Below are positions 24,917 through 34,041 of a DNA stretch of 64,000 nucleotides, piece after piece (positions within the stretch are counted from its first letter, which is position 1; every line of letters starts with the position of its first letter). This DNA comes from an uncultured Pseudomonadota bacterium (GTDB taxonomy: Bacteria > Pseudomonadota > Gammaproteobacteria > Burkholderiales > JALYOK01), in NCBI GenBank assembly GCA_902826775.1, contig CADEHE010000003.1:248001-312000 (forward strand), given 5' to 3'. The notes under the pieces were generated by a model. It did not search any database. It saw only the letters and a list, made by a program, of their open reading frames with translations, and was not told the origin of the DNA. A program made the position numbers and the translations under genes.

Positions 24917-26038
24917 TTACTTCGGCATATATTGCGCGATCACCTGTTCGATCGCGCCGCGCTGCGCCTCGACGACGTAAGGCTTGGTGCTCTGCGATAT
25001 TGCGGTATCGGGGTCCTTGAGGCCGTGCCCGGTCAGCGTACAGACGATGGTGCTGCCCGACGGCACTTTGCCGCGTTCGATATCGCGCAGCAACCCAGCA
25101 ACACAAGTCGCTGAGGATGGTTCGCAGAACACCCCCTCCTTCTCCGCAAGCAGCTTCTGCGCCTTGAGAATTTCTTCATCGGTGCACTCATCAAACCAGC
25201 CGCTCGATTCTTGCACTGCGGCCTTAGCCAAATTCCATGACACCGGATTGCCGATGCGGATGGCCGTTGCCACCGTTTCCGGATTCTTTACCGGGCCGCC
25301 ACGCAAGAACGGCGCCGCGCCGCTGGCCTGATAGCCCAAAATCACCGGACGCCGCGTGGCAGTTTTCCCATGATGGTACGCACACGCGCCTTTGCAATGC
25401 CCGCACGCCTGCGTGTTGACGCACACGCTCTCCGAGTAACCGCTCCAATGCGCGCTGATGTTGCCGGCATTACCGACCGGCAGCGCGTGATAGGTGGGCG
25501 CATCGCCCAATGCGTCGATGATCTCGAACGCGATGGTCTTTTGCCCTTGCAAGCGAAACGGATTGATGGAATTCACCAGCGCAATCGGCATGCTCGCGGC
25601 AATCTCCTGCACAAGGCGCATGCCATCGTCGAAGTTGCCTTTGATTTGCAGCACCACTGAGCCGTGCATCATGGCCTGTGCGAGTTTGCCGAGGGCGATC
25701 TTGCCCTCCGGAATCAGCACGAAGCACGCCATGCCGGCGCGCGCCGCGTAGGCGGCCGCCGAAGCCGAGGTATTACCGGTGGATGCACAGATGATGGCGC
25801 GCGCGCCTTCCTCCGCGGCCTTCGACGCCGCCATGGTCATGCCGCGGTCCTTGAAGGAGCCGGTCGGGTTGAGACCTTCAAACTTTGCCAAGATGCGCAC
25901 GTCTTTCTTGATCATGCGCGGAATGTTCTTGAGTTCGATCAGCGGCGTATTGCCCTCGTTGAGCGTAATGACAGGCGTCTTGTCGGAAACAGGCAGGCGG
26001 TCGCGAAAACGATGAATGAGGCCGGTGTAGTGAGGCAT
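24917..26038 (-). CDS. thrC: Threonine synthase
   Basis: A 373-residue PLP enzyme converting O-phosphohomoserine to threonine. Lys63 in [11 protein letters not shown] binds [22 protein letters not shown] and the [11 protein letters not shown] phosphate loop are diagnostic. The length fits the short, plant-unlike bacterial class. Oddly, where the family has a plain loop there is a cysteine cluster (Cys206, Cys212, Cys215, Cys219, then His222-His223) before [16 protein letters not shown]. Homoserine dehydrogenase lies about 2.9 kb upstream on the same strand, with two unrelated genes in between. Confidence 0.93.
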   Translation of the reverse strand: MPHYTGLIHRFRDRLPVSDKTPVITLNEGNTPLIELKNIPRMIKKDVRILAKFEGLNPTGSFKDRGMTMAASKAAEEGARAIICASTGNTSASAAAYAARAGMACFVLIPEGKIALGKLAQAMMHGSVVLQIKGNFDDGMRLVQEIAASMPIALVNSINPFRLQGQKTIAFEIIDALGDAPTYHALPVGNAGNISAHWSGYSESVCVNTQACGHCKGACAYHHGKTATRRPVILGYQASGAAPFLRGGPVKNPETVATAIRIGNPVSWNLAKAAVQESSGWFDECTDEEILKAQKLLAEKEGVFCEPSSATCVAGLLRDIERGKVPSGSTIVCTLTGHGLKDPDTAISQSTKPYVVEAQRGAIEQVIAQYMPK

Positions 26039-26137
26039 GGGAGACGAAGTCAGGGTTGGAAGTGCGTAGCCGCCATTATCTCAGATCGCCAGCGTCCGCC
26101 GTTCGGCCAAGCCGCACTTACACGTTACCATTACCGT

Positions 26138-27481
26138 ATGCGTTCACTCCTCTGTCTGCTGCTGCGCCTGGCAGCACTGGTTTCTGCAAGTATCGCGAGC
26201 CATGCTGCCGCTCAAAGCAGCATCAAGGTGTTGTGGTACCGCTACGCTTCCAGCACATCTCACTACTCATCGGTGGCCAATCTGCTTGCCGCTAAGGCGC
26301 ACCTGTTCCAGCAAAGCAGCGGCGTGCGCTGGGAGCTGTCTTTTTTCGGTCCCGGCGACCCCGCGCCGGAGTTTTCGCGCTACAACGTGTTGGTCATCGA
26401 AAGCGGCGAAGCCTTCCGCACTGGGCCGAATCGCAACTCGGACCTCGAGCGGGCAACGCCGGACTACAGCGGCATCCTGCGCAATAGGGCGGCGATCATC
26501 ACCGCGCGCGGAGATCGTACTTTTATCAGCGCCACTGATGGCGATCTGCACGCGCTGCGCGGCGACTCCGGCGCCGCAGCACCGGATGACATGCAATGGC
26601 GCTGGGACGGCGCGCGCGGACATTTCATCAACGCAGTGAACTGGGCGGGCAGCGGCAAGGGCCTGGGCATCGTCGCTTGGTGCGACTGCGAGTTCCCCGG
26701 CGCCGCTTGGTGGCAGCACGCAGACTCGTTTCTGCGCGATGAGCTGGCCGGGCGCGTGAAGTACTTTCGCGACAACGCGCCGATTATTCCCGACGCAGCG
26801 GCGCGGCTTTACTTGAACCACGGCCTGACCAGCAAAGGACTATCGAACTGGCACGTCTCGTTTCATGGTGGTTTTCGCTTGCCGCTGCCGGGCTACACGC
26901 CACTCATTTTGTCCAGCTCCGAACCCGGTTACGCACTGGCGATCGCCAGCAGCGCGACGGCCGCTGCACCCGCTGGCCCCAACCCGACGCTGCAATTCGT
27001 GCTCGATCGCGTCCAGGTCGACGAAAGCGACCGGCGCGTCGGCCTGAGCATCGCTCGCAGCGGGAATGCCATCGGCGAGGTGAGCGTCAACTACACAACT
27101 ATGGATGGCACTGCGCTGGCTAAAGAAGATTACCTAGAGTCGAGCGGCTCCGTCGTATTCGAAAACGGGGAACTCGGCGCCAAAAGTATTTGGCTAGAGG
27201 TGGTGCGCGACAATTACGCTGAAGCAGCGGAACATTTCACCGTCAGCTTGAACAATCCCACCAACGCGGCGGTGCTCGGCGCGCAGACAAGAACCGTCAT
27301 CGAAATCGCCGACGCCGGGGGCGATGCGCCCCCGGCGCAAACGCGTGCGGCAACCGCTGCGCCCGCCAAAGGCGGCTGTAGTCTGCAATATCGCTCAAAC
27401 GCCTCCGATCCAACACTCTGCGCCGCTGCCGTATTGGCGTGGTTGCGACTGCGACGCAAGCCCGTGTCTACTGGAGTATAG
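26138..27481 (+). CDS. Exported Calx-beta domain protein with JDVT-CTERM-like sorting tail
   Basis: A 447-residue protein. Signal peptide at 1-25 (LLLRLAALVSASIASHAAAQ). Residues about 30-265 form a domain of unknown function with several Trp and Gly. Residues about 285-390 are a Calx-beta repeat (LSIARSGNAIGEVSVNYTTMDGTA, KEDYLESSGSVVFENGE). The last 36 residues read GGCSLQ...DPTL followed by a hydrophobic helix and LRLRRKP, the plan of JDVT-CTERM sorting signals. A longer frame upstream is antisense to thrC. It is probably a surface or envelope protein cut by a rhombosortase/MrtJ-type protease. The start has no strong ribosome site. Confidence 0.78.
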   Translation: MRSLLCLLLRLAALVSASIASHAAAQSSIKVLWYRYASSTSHYSSVANLLAAKAHLFQQSSGVRWELSFFGPGDPAPEFSRYNVLVIESGEAFRTGPNRNSDLERATPDYSGILRNRAAIITARGDRTFISATDGDLHALRGDSGAAAPDDMQWRWDGARGHFINAVNWAGSGKGLGIVAWCDCEFPGAAWWQHADSFLRDELAGRVKYFRDNAPIIPDAAARLYLNHGLTSKGLSNWHVSFHGGFRLPLPGYTPLILSSSEPGYALAIASSATAAAPAGPNPTLQFVLDRVQVDESDRRVGLSIARSGNAIGEVSVNYTTMDGTALAKEDYLESSGSVVFENGELGAKSIWLEVVRDNYAEAAEHFTVSLNNPTNAAVLGAQTRTVIEIADAGGDAPPAQTRAATAAPAKGGCSLQYRSNASDPTLCAAAVLAWLRLRRKPVSTGV

Positions 27482-27532
27482 GCTGTTACGTCAATATGAG
27501 CGGGCTTGGTAGATTGATCCTACTAAGGGTAT

Positions 27533-28732
27533 CTAAACCGTAGTGCGTCTGACGATCGCATCCGGCCGCCTTGGCAAGTCCGGCAATAACTCGATGCCGA
27601 GCCCCGGCCCATCCGGCGCAGTAATGAAGCCGTTCTCGACTCTCGGCAAGTCGGTCACCAATTCCTTGTACCAGCCGCTGAAAAACGCGCGCACGCTTTC
27701 TTGAATGACAGCGTTCGGCGCATGCATAGAAAGATGTGTCGACGCCGTCCACACGATCGGACCGGTGCAGTCGTGCGGCGCGACCGGCAAATGATAGGCA
27801 TCGGCCATCGCGGCGATCTTGCGCGCTTCGGTCAAACCGCCACACCACGCGATATCGAGCATGACGAAGCCGCACACGCCGGTATCGAGCAGATCGCGGA
27901 ATGCCCACTTCGACGACAGTGTTTCCGAAGCCGTTATCGGCGCCTTGCTCGCCGTCGCATACGCTTTCAAATCCGCCAGTGAATCCATGCGGATCGGGTC
28001 TTCGTGCCAGAAGGTGTTGAATTCTTCCAGCGCGCGCGCGATCTTCTGCGCCATCGGCAAATTCCACATCGAGTGAAACTCGACCATGATGTCCATGCCC
28101 TCACCGACCGCGTCGCGTATTTTGCGAAACGGCAGCAGTGCTTGGTCCAATTCCTGCGGTGCGATGTACATGCCTTCCCATTTCTCCGCGTACTCATCGA
28201 ACGGCCAAATCTTCATGCCGGTGATGCCCTGCTCCATCAAACTGATGGCCAGATCGTCGGCGTGATGCAGGAAACCTTCCAAATCTTCATACGGCCCGCC
28301 CGGCTCTTTGCCTAAGCCGTAGTTCTCGTATTTCTGTGCGCGCGTGTCGCGGATGTATTTGTAGCCGGCGCAGGTGTTGTAAATGCGAACCTTGTCGCGC
28401 GAGCGGCCGCCGAGCATTTGATAGATCGGCCGCTTGTGCGCTTTGCCAAAAATGTCCCACAACGCGATATCGACCGCGGAGTTGCCGCGCGATTCGGCAC
28501 CGGTCGAGCGCCAGCCGAGGTAGCCGATCAACTCTTTGCCGCGGCGCTCGATCTCGAGAGGGTCTTTACCGAGCAACATCGGTGCGGCGCTGTCGTGCAA
28601 ATAAGTTTCGACCGTCGACGCGCCAAAGAAGGTTTCGCCCAAGCCGACGATGCCTTCGTCGGTGTGCAGGCGCACCCAGATGATGTTGGGGAATTCTTCG
28701 AGGCGGATGGTTTCTAGGGCGGTGATTTTCAT
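27533..28732 (-). CDS. Enolase-superfamily (mandelate racemase/galactonate dehydratase-like) enzyme
   Basis: A 399-residue member of the MR/GalD group. The N-terminal capping domain (MKITALETIRLEEFPNIIWV) leads into a barrel with acidic ligands in MVEFHSMWNL, FWHEDPIR and ITASETLS, and the His base in APHDCTGP. Sugar-acid dehydration is the commonest role of this subgroup. ATG 28732 begins the conserved domain; the open frame upstream through the repeat at 28743 gives unrelated sequence. The gene lies downstream of hom on the same strand, but 166 bases and a repeat separate them, so it is probably a separate unit. Confidence 0.85.
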   Translation of the reverse strand: MKITALETIRLEEFPNIIWVRLHTDEGIVGLGETFFGASTVETYLHDSAAPMLLGKDPLEIERRGKELIGYLGWRSTGAESRGNSAVDIALWDIFGKAHKRPIYQMLGGRSRDKVRIYNTCAGYKYIRDTRAQKYENYGLGKEPGGPYEDLEGFLHHADDLAISLMEQGITGMKIWPFDEYAEKWEGMYIAPQELDQALLPFRKIRDAVGEGMDIMVEFHSMWNLPMAQKIARALEEFNTFWHEDPIRMDSLADLKAYATASKAPITASETLSSKWAFRDLLDTGVCGFVMLDIAWCGGLTEARKIAAMADAYHLPVAPHDCTGPIVWTASTHLSMHAPNAVIQESVRAFFSGWYKELVTDLPRVENGFITAPDGPGLGIELLPDLPRRPDAIVRRTTV

Positions 28733-28742
28733 GGGATGTGTG

Positions 28743-28769
28743 GCGCGAGGGAACCCCCTTCCCCCGCAC
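28743..28769. repeat. C-rich intergenic repeat, copy A
   Basis: The core GGGAACCCCCTTCCCCCGCA recurs with small changes at 32344-32368 and 54064-54089. Copies A and B share weaker similarity for about 45 further bases (ACGAAA, then alternating GC). It lies between hom and the enolase-superfamily gene. Confidence 0.6.
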
Positions 28770-28898
28770 ATGCGGTTAGAAGCATCGGGAACGAAATGGG
28801 CGCGCGCGGCGCGCCGGTTAGCAAAAACTCGCTCTGGTGTGGAGCCGCTTGAAAGTGCAAGGTTCGAAATCTCCGCGGTTCGTAGTTCGTCGCCCTGT

Positions 28899-30209
28899 TT
28901 ACAACAGCTCTTCCAATCGAATCCGCATGATCTTGCCAGCAACGCTCGAAAGCGCTTCGATCTTCGCCATCGCCGCGTTCACATTCTTCTCTTTGGTCAA
29001 ATGCGTCAGCATAATGATGTCGACTTGATCTTCGCCCGCTTGCGGTTCTTTTTGCAGCATAGCGTCGATGGAGATGTGATTATCGGCAAGAATGCGCGTG
29101 ATGTCGGCGAGCACGCCGGGACGGTCGTAAACGCGCAGCCGCAGATAGTACGAGGTCTCGACTTCCTCCATCGGCAGTATCGGCGTGGCCGCCAAACGAT
29201 CCGGCTGGAACGCAAGATGCGGCACGCGATGCTCGGGATCGGCGGTCAGCGTGCGCGTGACATCGACCAAATCCGCCACGACTGCCGAAGCAGTAGGCTC
29301 GGCACCGGCGCCGGCACCGTAATACAGCGTTGGACCGACTGCGTCGCCCTTCACCAACACCGCATTCATCACGCCCTCCACGTTCGCAATCAAGCGCCGC
29401 TTCGGAATCAGCGTCGGATGCACGCGCAGTTCGATGCCGTTCGCGGTGCGCCGCGTCAGGCCGAGCAGCTTGATGCGGTAACCGAGATCTTCGGCGTAGG
29501 CGATGTCTTCCTTCGTCAGCTTGGAAATGCCCTCGGTGTACGCTTTGCTGAATTGGATCGGAATGCCGAACGCAATCGCGGAGAGTATCGTCAGCTTGTG
29601 CGCAGCATCGATGCCTTCGATATCGAACGTGGGATCGGCCTCGGCGTAGCCTTTCGCTTGCGCTTGCTTGAGCACGTCGGCGAAGCTCGCGCCGGTATCG
29701 CGCATGGTCGACAGAATGAAATTGCTGGTGCCGTTGATGATGCCGGCGATCCATTCGATGCGATTCGCCGTCAACCCTTCGCGCAGCGCTTTGATGATCG
29801 GCACGCCGCCGGCGACCGCAGCTTCGAACGCCACCATCACGCCCTTCTTCTGCGCGGCGGCGAAAATCTCGTTGCCATGCGTGGCGAGCAGCGCCTTGTT
29901 CGCCGTGACGACATGTTTGCCGCTCTCGATTGCCGCCAGCACCAAGTCTTTGGCGATGGTGTAGCCGCCGATCAATTCGACGACGATGTCGACTTCCGCA
30001 TCGCGAATGACGGCGAATGCGTCGTCGACGATCTTGGCGCGTCCCTGTACCACTTCATTGGCGCGCACTTGGTTTTTTTCGGCGACGACGCTGATCTGGA
30101 TCGGCCGCCCGGCGCGGCGCATGATCTCTTCGCGATTGCGCGCGAGCACGTTAAAGGTGCCGCCGCCGACGGTGCCGATGCCCAATAACCCAACGTTGAT
30201 TGGTTTCAT
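28899..30209 (-). CDS. hom: Homoserine dehydrogenase
   Basis: A 436-residue enzyme reducing aspartate semialdehyde to homoserine. It has an N-terminal NAD(P) site (VGLLGIGTVGGGTF), the catalytic region with GIINGTSNFILSTM, AQAKGYAEADPTFDIEGIDAAHK and the C-terminal ACT domain (YYLRLRVYDRPGVLADITRIL), which usually gives threonine feedback control. Its ATG overlaps the stop of the GNAT gene by 4 bases (ATGA). The order alaC, GNAT, hom suggests one amino-acid operon that would normally continue to thrC. Confidence 0.95.
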   Translation of the reverse strand: MKPINVGLLGIGTVGGGTFNVLARNREEIMRRAGRPIQISVVAEKNQVRANEVVQGRAKIVDDAFAVIRDAEVDIVVELIGGYTIAKDLVLAAIESGKHVVTANKALLATHGNEIFAAAQKKGVMVAFEAAVAGGVPIIKALREGLTANRIEWIAGIINGTSNFILSTMRDTGASFADVLKQAQAKGYAEADPTFDIEGIDAAHKLTILSAIAFGIPIQFSKAYTEGISKLTKEDIAYAEDLGYRIKLLGLTRRTANGIELRVHPTLIPKRRLIANVEGVMNAVLVKGDAVGPTLYYGAGAGAEPTASAVVADLVDVTRTLTADPEHRVPHLAFQPDRLAATPILPMEEVETSYYLRLRVYDRPGVLADITRILADNHISIDAMLQKEPQAGEDQVDIIMLTHLTKEKNVNAAMAKIEALSSVAGKIMRIRLEELL

Positions 30210-30673
30210 TTCAATTTCTTCTTGAACGAATACGCAAAGATCGTCATGCCTTCGCGAAAGTAAAACTTGTGCGCTTGCTCGCGCTGCACGCCGGAATCGA
30301 GACAGAGCGAATCGCAGTCCAAGCTCTTCGCCTTCGTTTCCAGATACTGCAACAGCGCCTGGCCGATGCCCTTGGAGCGCTGCGCCGCGTCGGTCACCAG
30401 ATCGTCGACGTACAACTTGCGCCCGTCGGAGGTGTTTTCGTAGACACGATACTGAGCGATACCCATAACAGCATCATCTCGAGAACAAATCACGGTGCGA
30501 GCCCCATCGGCATACACCCGCCCCATCTTGGCAACATAGTCTTGTGGAAGCTGCGTGCGAAGTTGCCGGTGCACGCTTTCGGCGCGCGCCAACCATTGCG
30601 GCTCGACGATCGCGCCTTGCTCGTCGACCAGTTCAATCATGCGAAAACCGAGAAACCGGCAATCGGCGACCAT
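30206..30673 (-). CDS. GNAT-family N-acetyltransferase
   Basis: A 155-residue GNAT protein. The acetyl-CoA loop is in LVTDAAQRSKGIGQALLQYLE, preceded by beta strands (VMGIAQYRVYENTSDGRKLYVDDL) and followed by HKFYFREGM, the usual last motif. ATG 30673 follows the aminotransferase stop by 8 bases; ATG 30640 is the alternative. It overlaps hom by 4 bases and is probably co-translated. Its substrate is unknown. Small GNAT proteins between alaC and hom are plausible operon passengers. Confidence 0.8.
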   Translation of the reverse strand: MVADCRFLGFRMIELVDEQGAIVEPQWLARAESVHRQLRTQLPQDYVAKMGRVYADGARTVICSRDDAVMGIAQYRVYENTSDGRKLYVDDLVTDAAQRSKGIGQALLQYLETKAKSLDCDSLCLDSGVQREQAHKFYFREGMTIFAYSFKKKLK

Positions 30674-30681
30674 GAGCGAAG

Positions 30682-31866
30682 TTACAACAAGCCGTCTTTC
30701 CGAAACATGTCCTTGATGCCACGCACTGCCTGCCGCGTGCGAGCTTCGTTCTCTATCATCGCGAAACGCACGTGGCCGTCGCCGTGTTCGCCGAAACCGA
30801 TGCCGGGTGCAACCGCCGCTTTGGCATCGAGCAATATTTTCTTCGCGAACTCGAGCGAGCCCATCTTGCGGTACATCTCGGGGATCTCCGCCCACACGTA
30901 CATCGTCGCCTTCGGCACGTCCACCATCCAGCCTGCGCTGCGCAAGCCTTGGCACAGCACATCGCGGCGGTTTTGGTAGGTCTGGCGGATTTCTTCGACG
31001 CAGTCTTGCGGGCCTTCAAGCGCGATGATCGACGCCACTTGAATCGGCGTGAAGGTGCCGTAGTCGTGGTAGCTCTTGATGCGCGCCAGCGCGGCCACCA
31101 GATCACGGTTGCCGACCATGAAACCGACGCGCCAACCCGCCATGGAATAGCTCTTCGACATGGTGAAAAACTCGACCGCCACGTCTTTCGCACCCGGCAC
31201 CTGCATGATCGAGGGCGCTTTGTAGCCGTCGAACACGATGTCGGCATAGGCGATGTCGTGCACCACGTAAATGCCGTACTCCCTCGCCATGGCGACGACT
31301 TTCTCGAAGAAGCTCAACTCGACGCATTGCGCCGTCGGGTTGCTGGGGAAATTGATGATCAGCATCTTCGGCTTCGGGTACGAGCCTTTGATCGCCTTCT
31401 CCAACTCCTCGAAAAAATCCACATTCGGCGTCATCGGAATATGGCGTATATCCGCGCCGGAAATTACCGGACCGTAGATGTGGATCGGATAGCTCGGATT
31501 CGGCACCAGCACGATGTCGCCAGCGTCGAGCGTAGCCAGCATTAAATGCGCCAGTCCTTCTTTCGAACCAATAGTGACAATCGCCTCGCTATCGGGATCG
31601 ATTTCGACCTCATAGCGCGTGCGGTACCAATGGGCAATAGCGCGGCGCAACCGGAAGATGCCTTTGGAGATCGAATAGCGGTGAGTGTTCTCGCGCTGCG
31701 CGGCTTCGACCAGCTTCTCAATGATGTGCTTGGGCGTGGTTTGATCCGGATTGCCCATGCTGAAATCGATAATATCCTCGCCGCGCTTGCGCGCCGCCGC
31801 CTTCAGTTCGGCGGTGACGTTGAAAACGTAAGGCGGCAATCGCTTTATTCTGGAAAACTGTTCCAT
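30682..31866 (-). CDS. alaC: AlaC-type alanine/diaminopimelate aminotransferase (class I PLP)
   Basis: A 394-residue fold-type I aminotransferase. It has the N-terminal [18 protein letters not shown] typical of AlaC (YfdZ), [18 protein letters not shown] containing the PLP lysine, and [12 protein letters not shown]. AlaC makes alanine from pyruvate and glutamate. ATG 31866 is chosen; a GTG eight codons upstream adds a non-conserved stretch. It heads a tight run with the GNAT gene and hom, as often seen in betaproteobacteria. Confidence 0.9.
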   Translation of the reverse strand: MEQFSRIKRLPPYVFNVTAELKAAARKRGEDIIDFSMGNPDQTTPKHIIEKLVEAAQRENTHRYSISKGIFRLRRAIAHWYRTRYEVEIDPDSEAIVTIGSKEGLAHLMLATLDAGDIVLVPNPSYPIHIYGPVISGADIRHIPMTPNVDFFEELEKAIKGSYPKPKMLIINFPSNPTAQCVELSFFEKVVAMAREYGIYVVHDIAYADIVFDGYKAPSIMQVPGAKDVAVEFFTMSKSYSMAGWRVGFMVGNRDLVAALARIKSYHDYGTFTPIQVASIIALEGPQDCVEEIRQTYQNRRDVLCQGLRSAGWMVDVPKATMYVWAEIPEMYRKMGSLEFAKKILLDAKAAVAPGIGFGEHGDGHVRFAMIENEARTRQAVRGIKDMFRKDGLL

Positions 31867-31967
31867 TTGTAGATAATCTGCGTGACCCACAACAATCGTC
31901 CGGGCTAATATTGGCCAAGCGCCAGATTCTACGCGAGCGCGGCGCCGCCCGCTATGAAGGCTCCCTC

Positions 31968-32339
31968 GTGAAACTACACCTCACCGCATCGGACGCCCGT
32001 TACAGCTTCTCCGGCTACGGGATCGGCTATGTCGAAATCAACGGCAAGCGCTACACGCGCAGCCTTATTCTTACCCCCGAGCGGGTAACCGAGGATTGGC
32101 TCGCCGGTGCCTGGGAATCGCTGGCCCCGGAACACTTTGCGCCGCTGGTGCAGCTACGCCCGAACGTCGTGCTGCTGGGCAGCGGGGCGAAAATGCGCTT
32201 TCCGCACGCAAGCCTGGCACGCGCGCTCACCGAAGCGCGCATCGGGCTGGAGGTGATGGACACTCAAGCCGCCTGCCGCACCTACAACATTTTGGTGGGC
32301 GAAGGCCGCCTAGTGGCGGCGGCAGTAATCATTGAGTAA
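31968..32339 (+). CDS. Mth938-like (DUF498) domain protein
   Basis: A 123-residue protein with the Mth938/NDUFAF3 fold: [27 protein letters not shown], then [17 protein letters not shown] and [30 protein letters not shown]. Mitochondrial relatives help assemble complex I; the bacterial role is unclear. GTG 31968 has AAGG 8 bases upstream and starts the conserved fold, so the longer frame from 31911 is rejected. It diverges from alaC and converges on the cupin genes. Confidence 0.85.
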   Translation: MKLHLTASDARYSFSGYGIGYVEINGKRYTRSLILTPERVTEDWLAGAWESLAPEHFAPLVQLRPNVVLLGSGAKMRFPHASLARALTEARIGLEVMDTQAACRTYNILVGEGRLVAAAVIIE

Positions 32340-32343
32340 TCTT

Positions 32344-32368
32344 GCGCAGGGACCCCCTGCCCCCGCAC
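32344..32368. repeat. C-rich intergenic repeat, copy B
   Basis: AGGGACCCCCTGCCCCCGCA is nearly identical to copy A at 28743 and copy C at 54064. It lies 4 bases after the stop of the Mth938-like gene, in a convergent gap. A second part follows, including a GTGCGCTGCGCGCAC palindrome near 32398-32412. Confidence 0.6.
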
Positions 32369-32457
32369 TCGTGCTAGCGGCGGCGTCGACGAAAGAGAGT
32401 GCGCTGCGCGCACTTTGAGGCAAGAAAGCAACAGCAGCGCTCGCGCTTACGCGACGG

Positions 32458-32958
32458 TTAGGCCCGTGGCCGCGATGACGCAACGCGCGGCGGATTTGCC
32501 GCGCCGGTGTGAATAAGCACCGTCGTTCCGGTAACGCTGCGCAGATTGCCGGCATGCAGCGTCCCCTTGCGCGCCAAATGATAGGCGCCTGCGCTCAAGC
32601 GCAAGTCGCCGACGTAGGCTTCGCCTTCCAGCACCAAGCATTCCTCGTCCGCTGCCGGATGCTCGTGCGCCGGAACTTCACCGCCGGGTGCGATTTTCAG
32701 CAGGAACGATTTCACCAGATCGTCCGCATGCAGCAGTTTGATCTGCACACCCGGCGCCAGGACGTGCCACTGGCCCTCTTCAGCATGGATAGTGACAGAC
32801 TGGCTAAGCGTTGCGCTCGCCGCTGCTTCCGTGTGAGCCTGCCGCAGGAGCCGCTCGCGCAGCGCGATCTTCCGCTCGGGCGCTGGCTCGATCGGATCCA
32901 ACCGCGGCAGCGCCTCGGCGAGGGCTTCGCGCAACAGCAAATTATCGCTATCAGTCAT
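32458..32958 (-). CDS. ChrR-like cupin protein (second anti-sigma-like copy)
   Basis: A 166-residue protein. A helical N-terminus (EALAEALPRLDPIEPAPERKIALRERLL) is followed by a cupin (about 60-150) with the metal-binding pattern AHEHPAADEECLVLEGEAYVG and a late His (KGTLHAG). It resembles the neighbour at 32969 across its whole length, 10 bases apart, so a tandem duplication is likely. In ChrR-type factors the N-terminal domain holds the sigma factor and the cupin senses a signal such as singlet oxygen. The N-terminal Cys/His zinc site of ChrR is absent here. Confidence 0.8.
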   Translation of the reverse strand: MTDSDNLLLREALAEALPRLDPIEPAPERKIALRERLLRQAHTEAAASATLSQSVTIHAEEGQWHVLAPGVQIKLLHADDLVKSFLLKIAPGGEVPAHEHPAADEECLVLEGEAYVGDLRLSAGAYHLARKGTLHAGNLRSVTGTTVLIHTGAANPPRVASSRPRA

Positions 32959-32968
32959 TCAGTCTACT

Positions 32969-33436
32969 TTAGATTCTCGGGCCATCGGCCCCGGTGCGGA
33001 TCAACAACAGCGCCCCCGTTTCCGAGCGCAACCCCGTATGGCGCGAGCCCTCATGGGCAAAATGGTAATCGCCTGCGCGCAGGCGCACAGCGCCGACAAA
33101 GGCTTCGCCGCGCATGACAAAGCATTCCTCGTCGGAGGGATGATCGTGCGAGGGCACCACCGTGTTTGGCGCGATATCCAATAAAAATGTCTGCGTGGCC
33201 CGGTCACGATAAAGCAACTTAAGCTTGACGCCCGGATGCACCTCGTGCCACCTGCCTTCTTCCGCGCGGATGGTAAAGAAAGGCTGCGCGGCGGATTGGC
33301 CCTCGGCTTGCACCCGGGCTAACAATCCCGAACGCAAGCGGCCGCGGACTTCTGCGGCAGGCTCGATCGGCGCGATTTCCGGCAGCACGCGCGTTAGCAC
33401 TGCTTCGAGGTTGGTCACACGGGCATTCTTCATCAA
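32969..33436 (-). CDS. ChrR-like cupin protein (first anti-sigma-like copy)
   Basis: A 155-residue protein overlapping the sigma-factor stop by 4 bases, the classical placing of an anti-sigma factor. The helical N-terminus (VLTRVLPEIAPIEPAAEVRGRL) is followed by a cupin with SHDHPSDEECFVMRGEAFVG and HFAHEGSRH supplying the expected metal ligands. It has no membrane segment, so sensing would be cytoplasmic. As in its paralogue downstream, the ChrR N-terminal zinc ligands are missing, so binding to sigma is inferred from context. Confidence 0.82.
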   Translation of the reverse strand: MMKNARVTNLEAVLTRVLPEIAPIEPAAEVRGRLRSGLLARVQAEGQSAAQPFFTIRAEEGRWHEVHPGVKLKLLYRDRATQTFLLDIAPNTVVPSHDHPSDEECFVMRGEAFVGAVRLRAGDYHFAHEGSRHTGLRSETGALLLIRTGADGPRI

Positions 33437-34041
33437 CTTGCCTTGGCTAAATCCGGCGCTTCCAGATGCTCTTTCAGAGCGATGAGCGCGCGCCTGATAT
33501 GGCTTTTCACCGTTCCCAATGGCAACGCGAGCTGGTTTGCGATCTCTTCATGCGTGAGACCGCGAAAAAACGCCAGCGCCAGCATCTGCCGCTGCAACGG
33601 AGTCAACTGTTCCAGCGCGGCGCGCAGCGCGGAATTCTGTTGTGCTGCCTGCAGCAGCGCTTCTGGCGTATCGTCTACAGCCAATTCGGGTGCCAGCGTG
33701 TGCGGCTCCGGATGCGCATCGGCGCAATCGGCGCGGCGCAGCGCATCCAGCGCGCGGCTGCGGCATATGACCAACAGCCAGCCAAGCACACTGACACCGC
33801 GCTGCGGATCAAACCGGCTGGCATCGCGCCAAACTTGCATGTAAACGTCTTCGGCGACTTCTTCCGCAGTTTCACGCGAGCGCGTGATACGCAACGCCAG
33901 ACCATACACGCGCCCAATGGTCGCGTCATATAGCAGCCCCAGGGCGGTCTGGTCATGGGTTTGAATTGCCGCGAGCCAGCCGCGCAGCTGCCCTTCCTGT
34001 GCGTCGAGCGCCGCCTCGCTGGTTCGCGCCTCATTGACCAT
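33433..34041 (-). CDS. ECF RNA polymerase sigma factor
   Basis: A 202-residue sigma factor. Region 2 (LGLLYDATIGRVYGLALRITRSRETAEEVAEDVYMQVW) with GWLLVICRSRALDALRR, and region 4 (LEQLTPLQRQMLALAFFRGLTHEEIANQLALPLGTVKSHIRRALIALK) are both complete. ATG 34041 is the first sensible start; the frame upstream to 34218 reads antisense-like sequence. It is co-translated with two cupin proteins. ECF factors paired with ChrR-like cupins often respond to oxidative or singlet-oxygen stress, and normally activate their own promoter. Confidence 0.92.
   Translation of the reverse strand: MVNEARTSEAALDAQEGQLRGWLAAIQTHDQTALGLLYDATIGRVYGLALRITRSRETAEEVAEDVYMQVWRDASRFDPQRGVSVLGWLLVICRSRALDALRRADCADAHPEPHTLAPELAVDDTPEALLQAAQQNSALRAALEQLTPLQRQMLALAFFRGLTHEEIANQLALPLGTVKSHIRRALIALKEHLEAPDLAKAS

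Noticed and set aside
25664..26137. 5' extension of the Calx-beta protein frame
   Set aside because: This part is antisense to thrC, and a signal peptide starts cleanly at ATG 26138.
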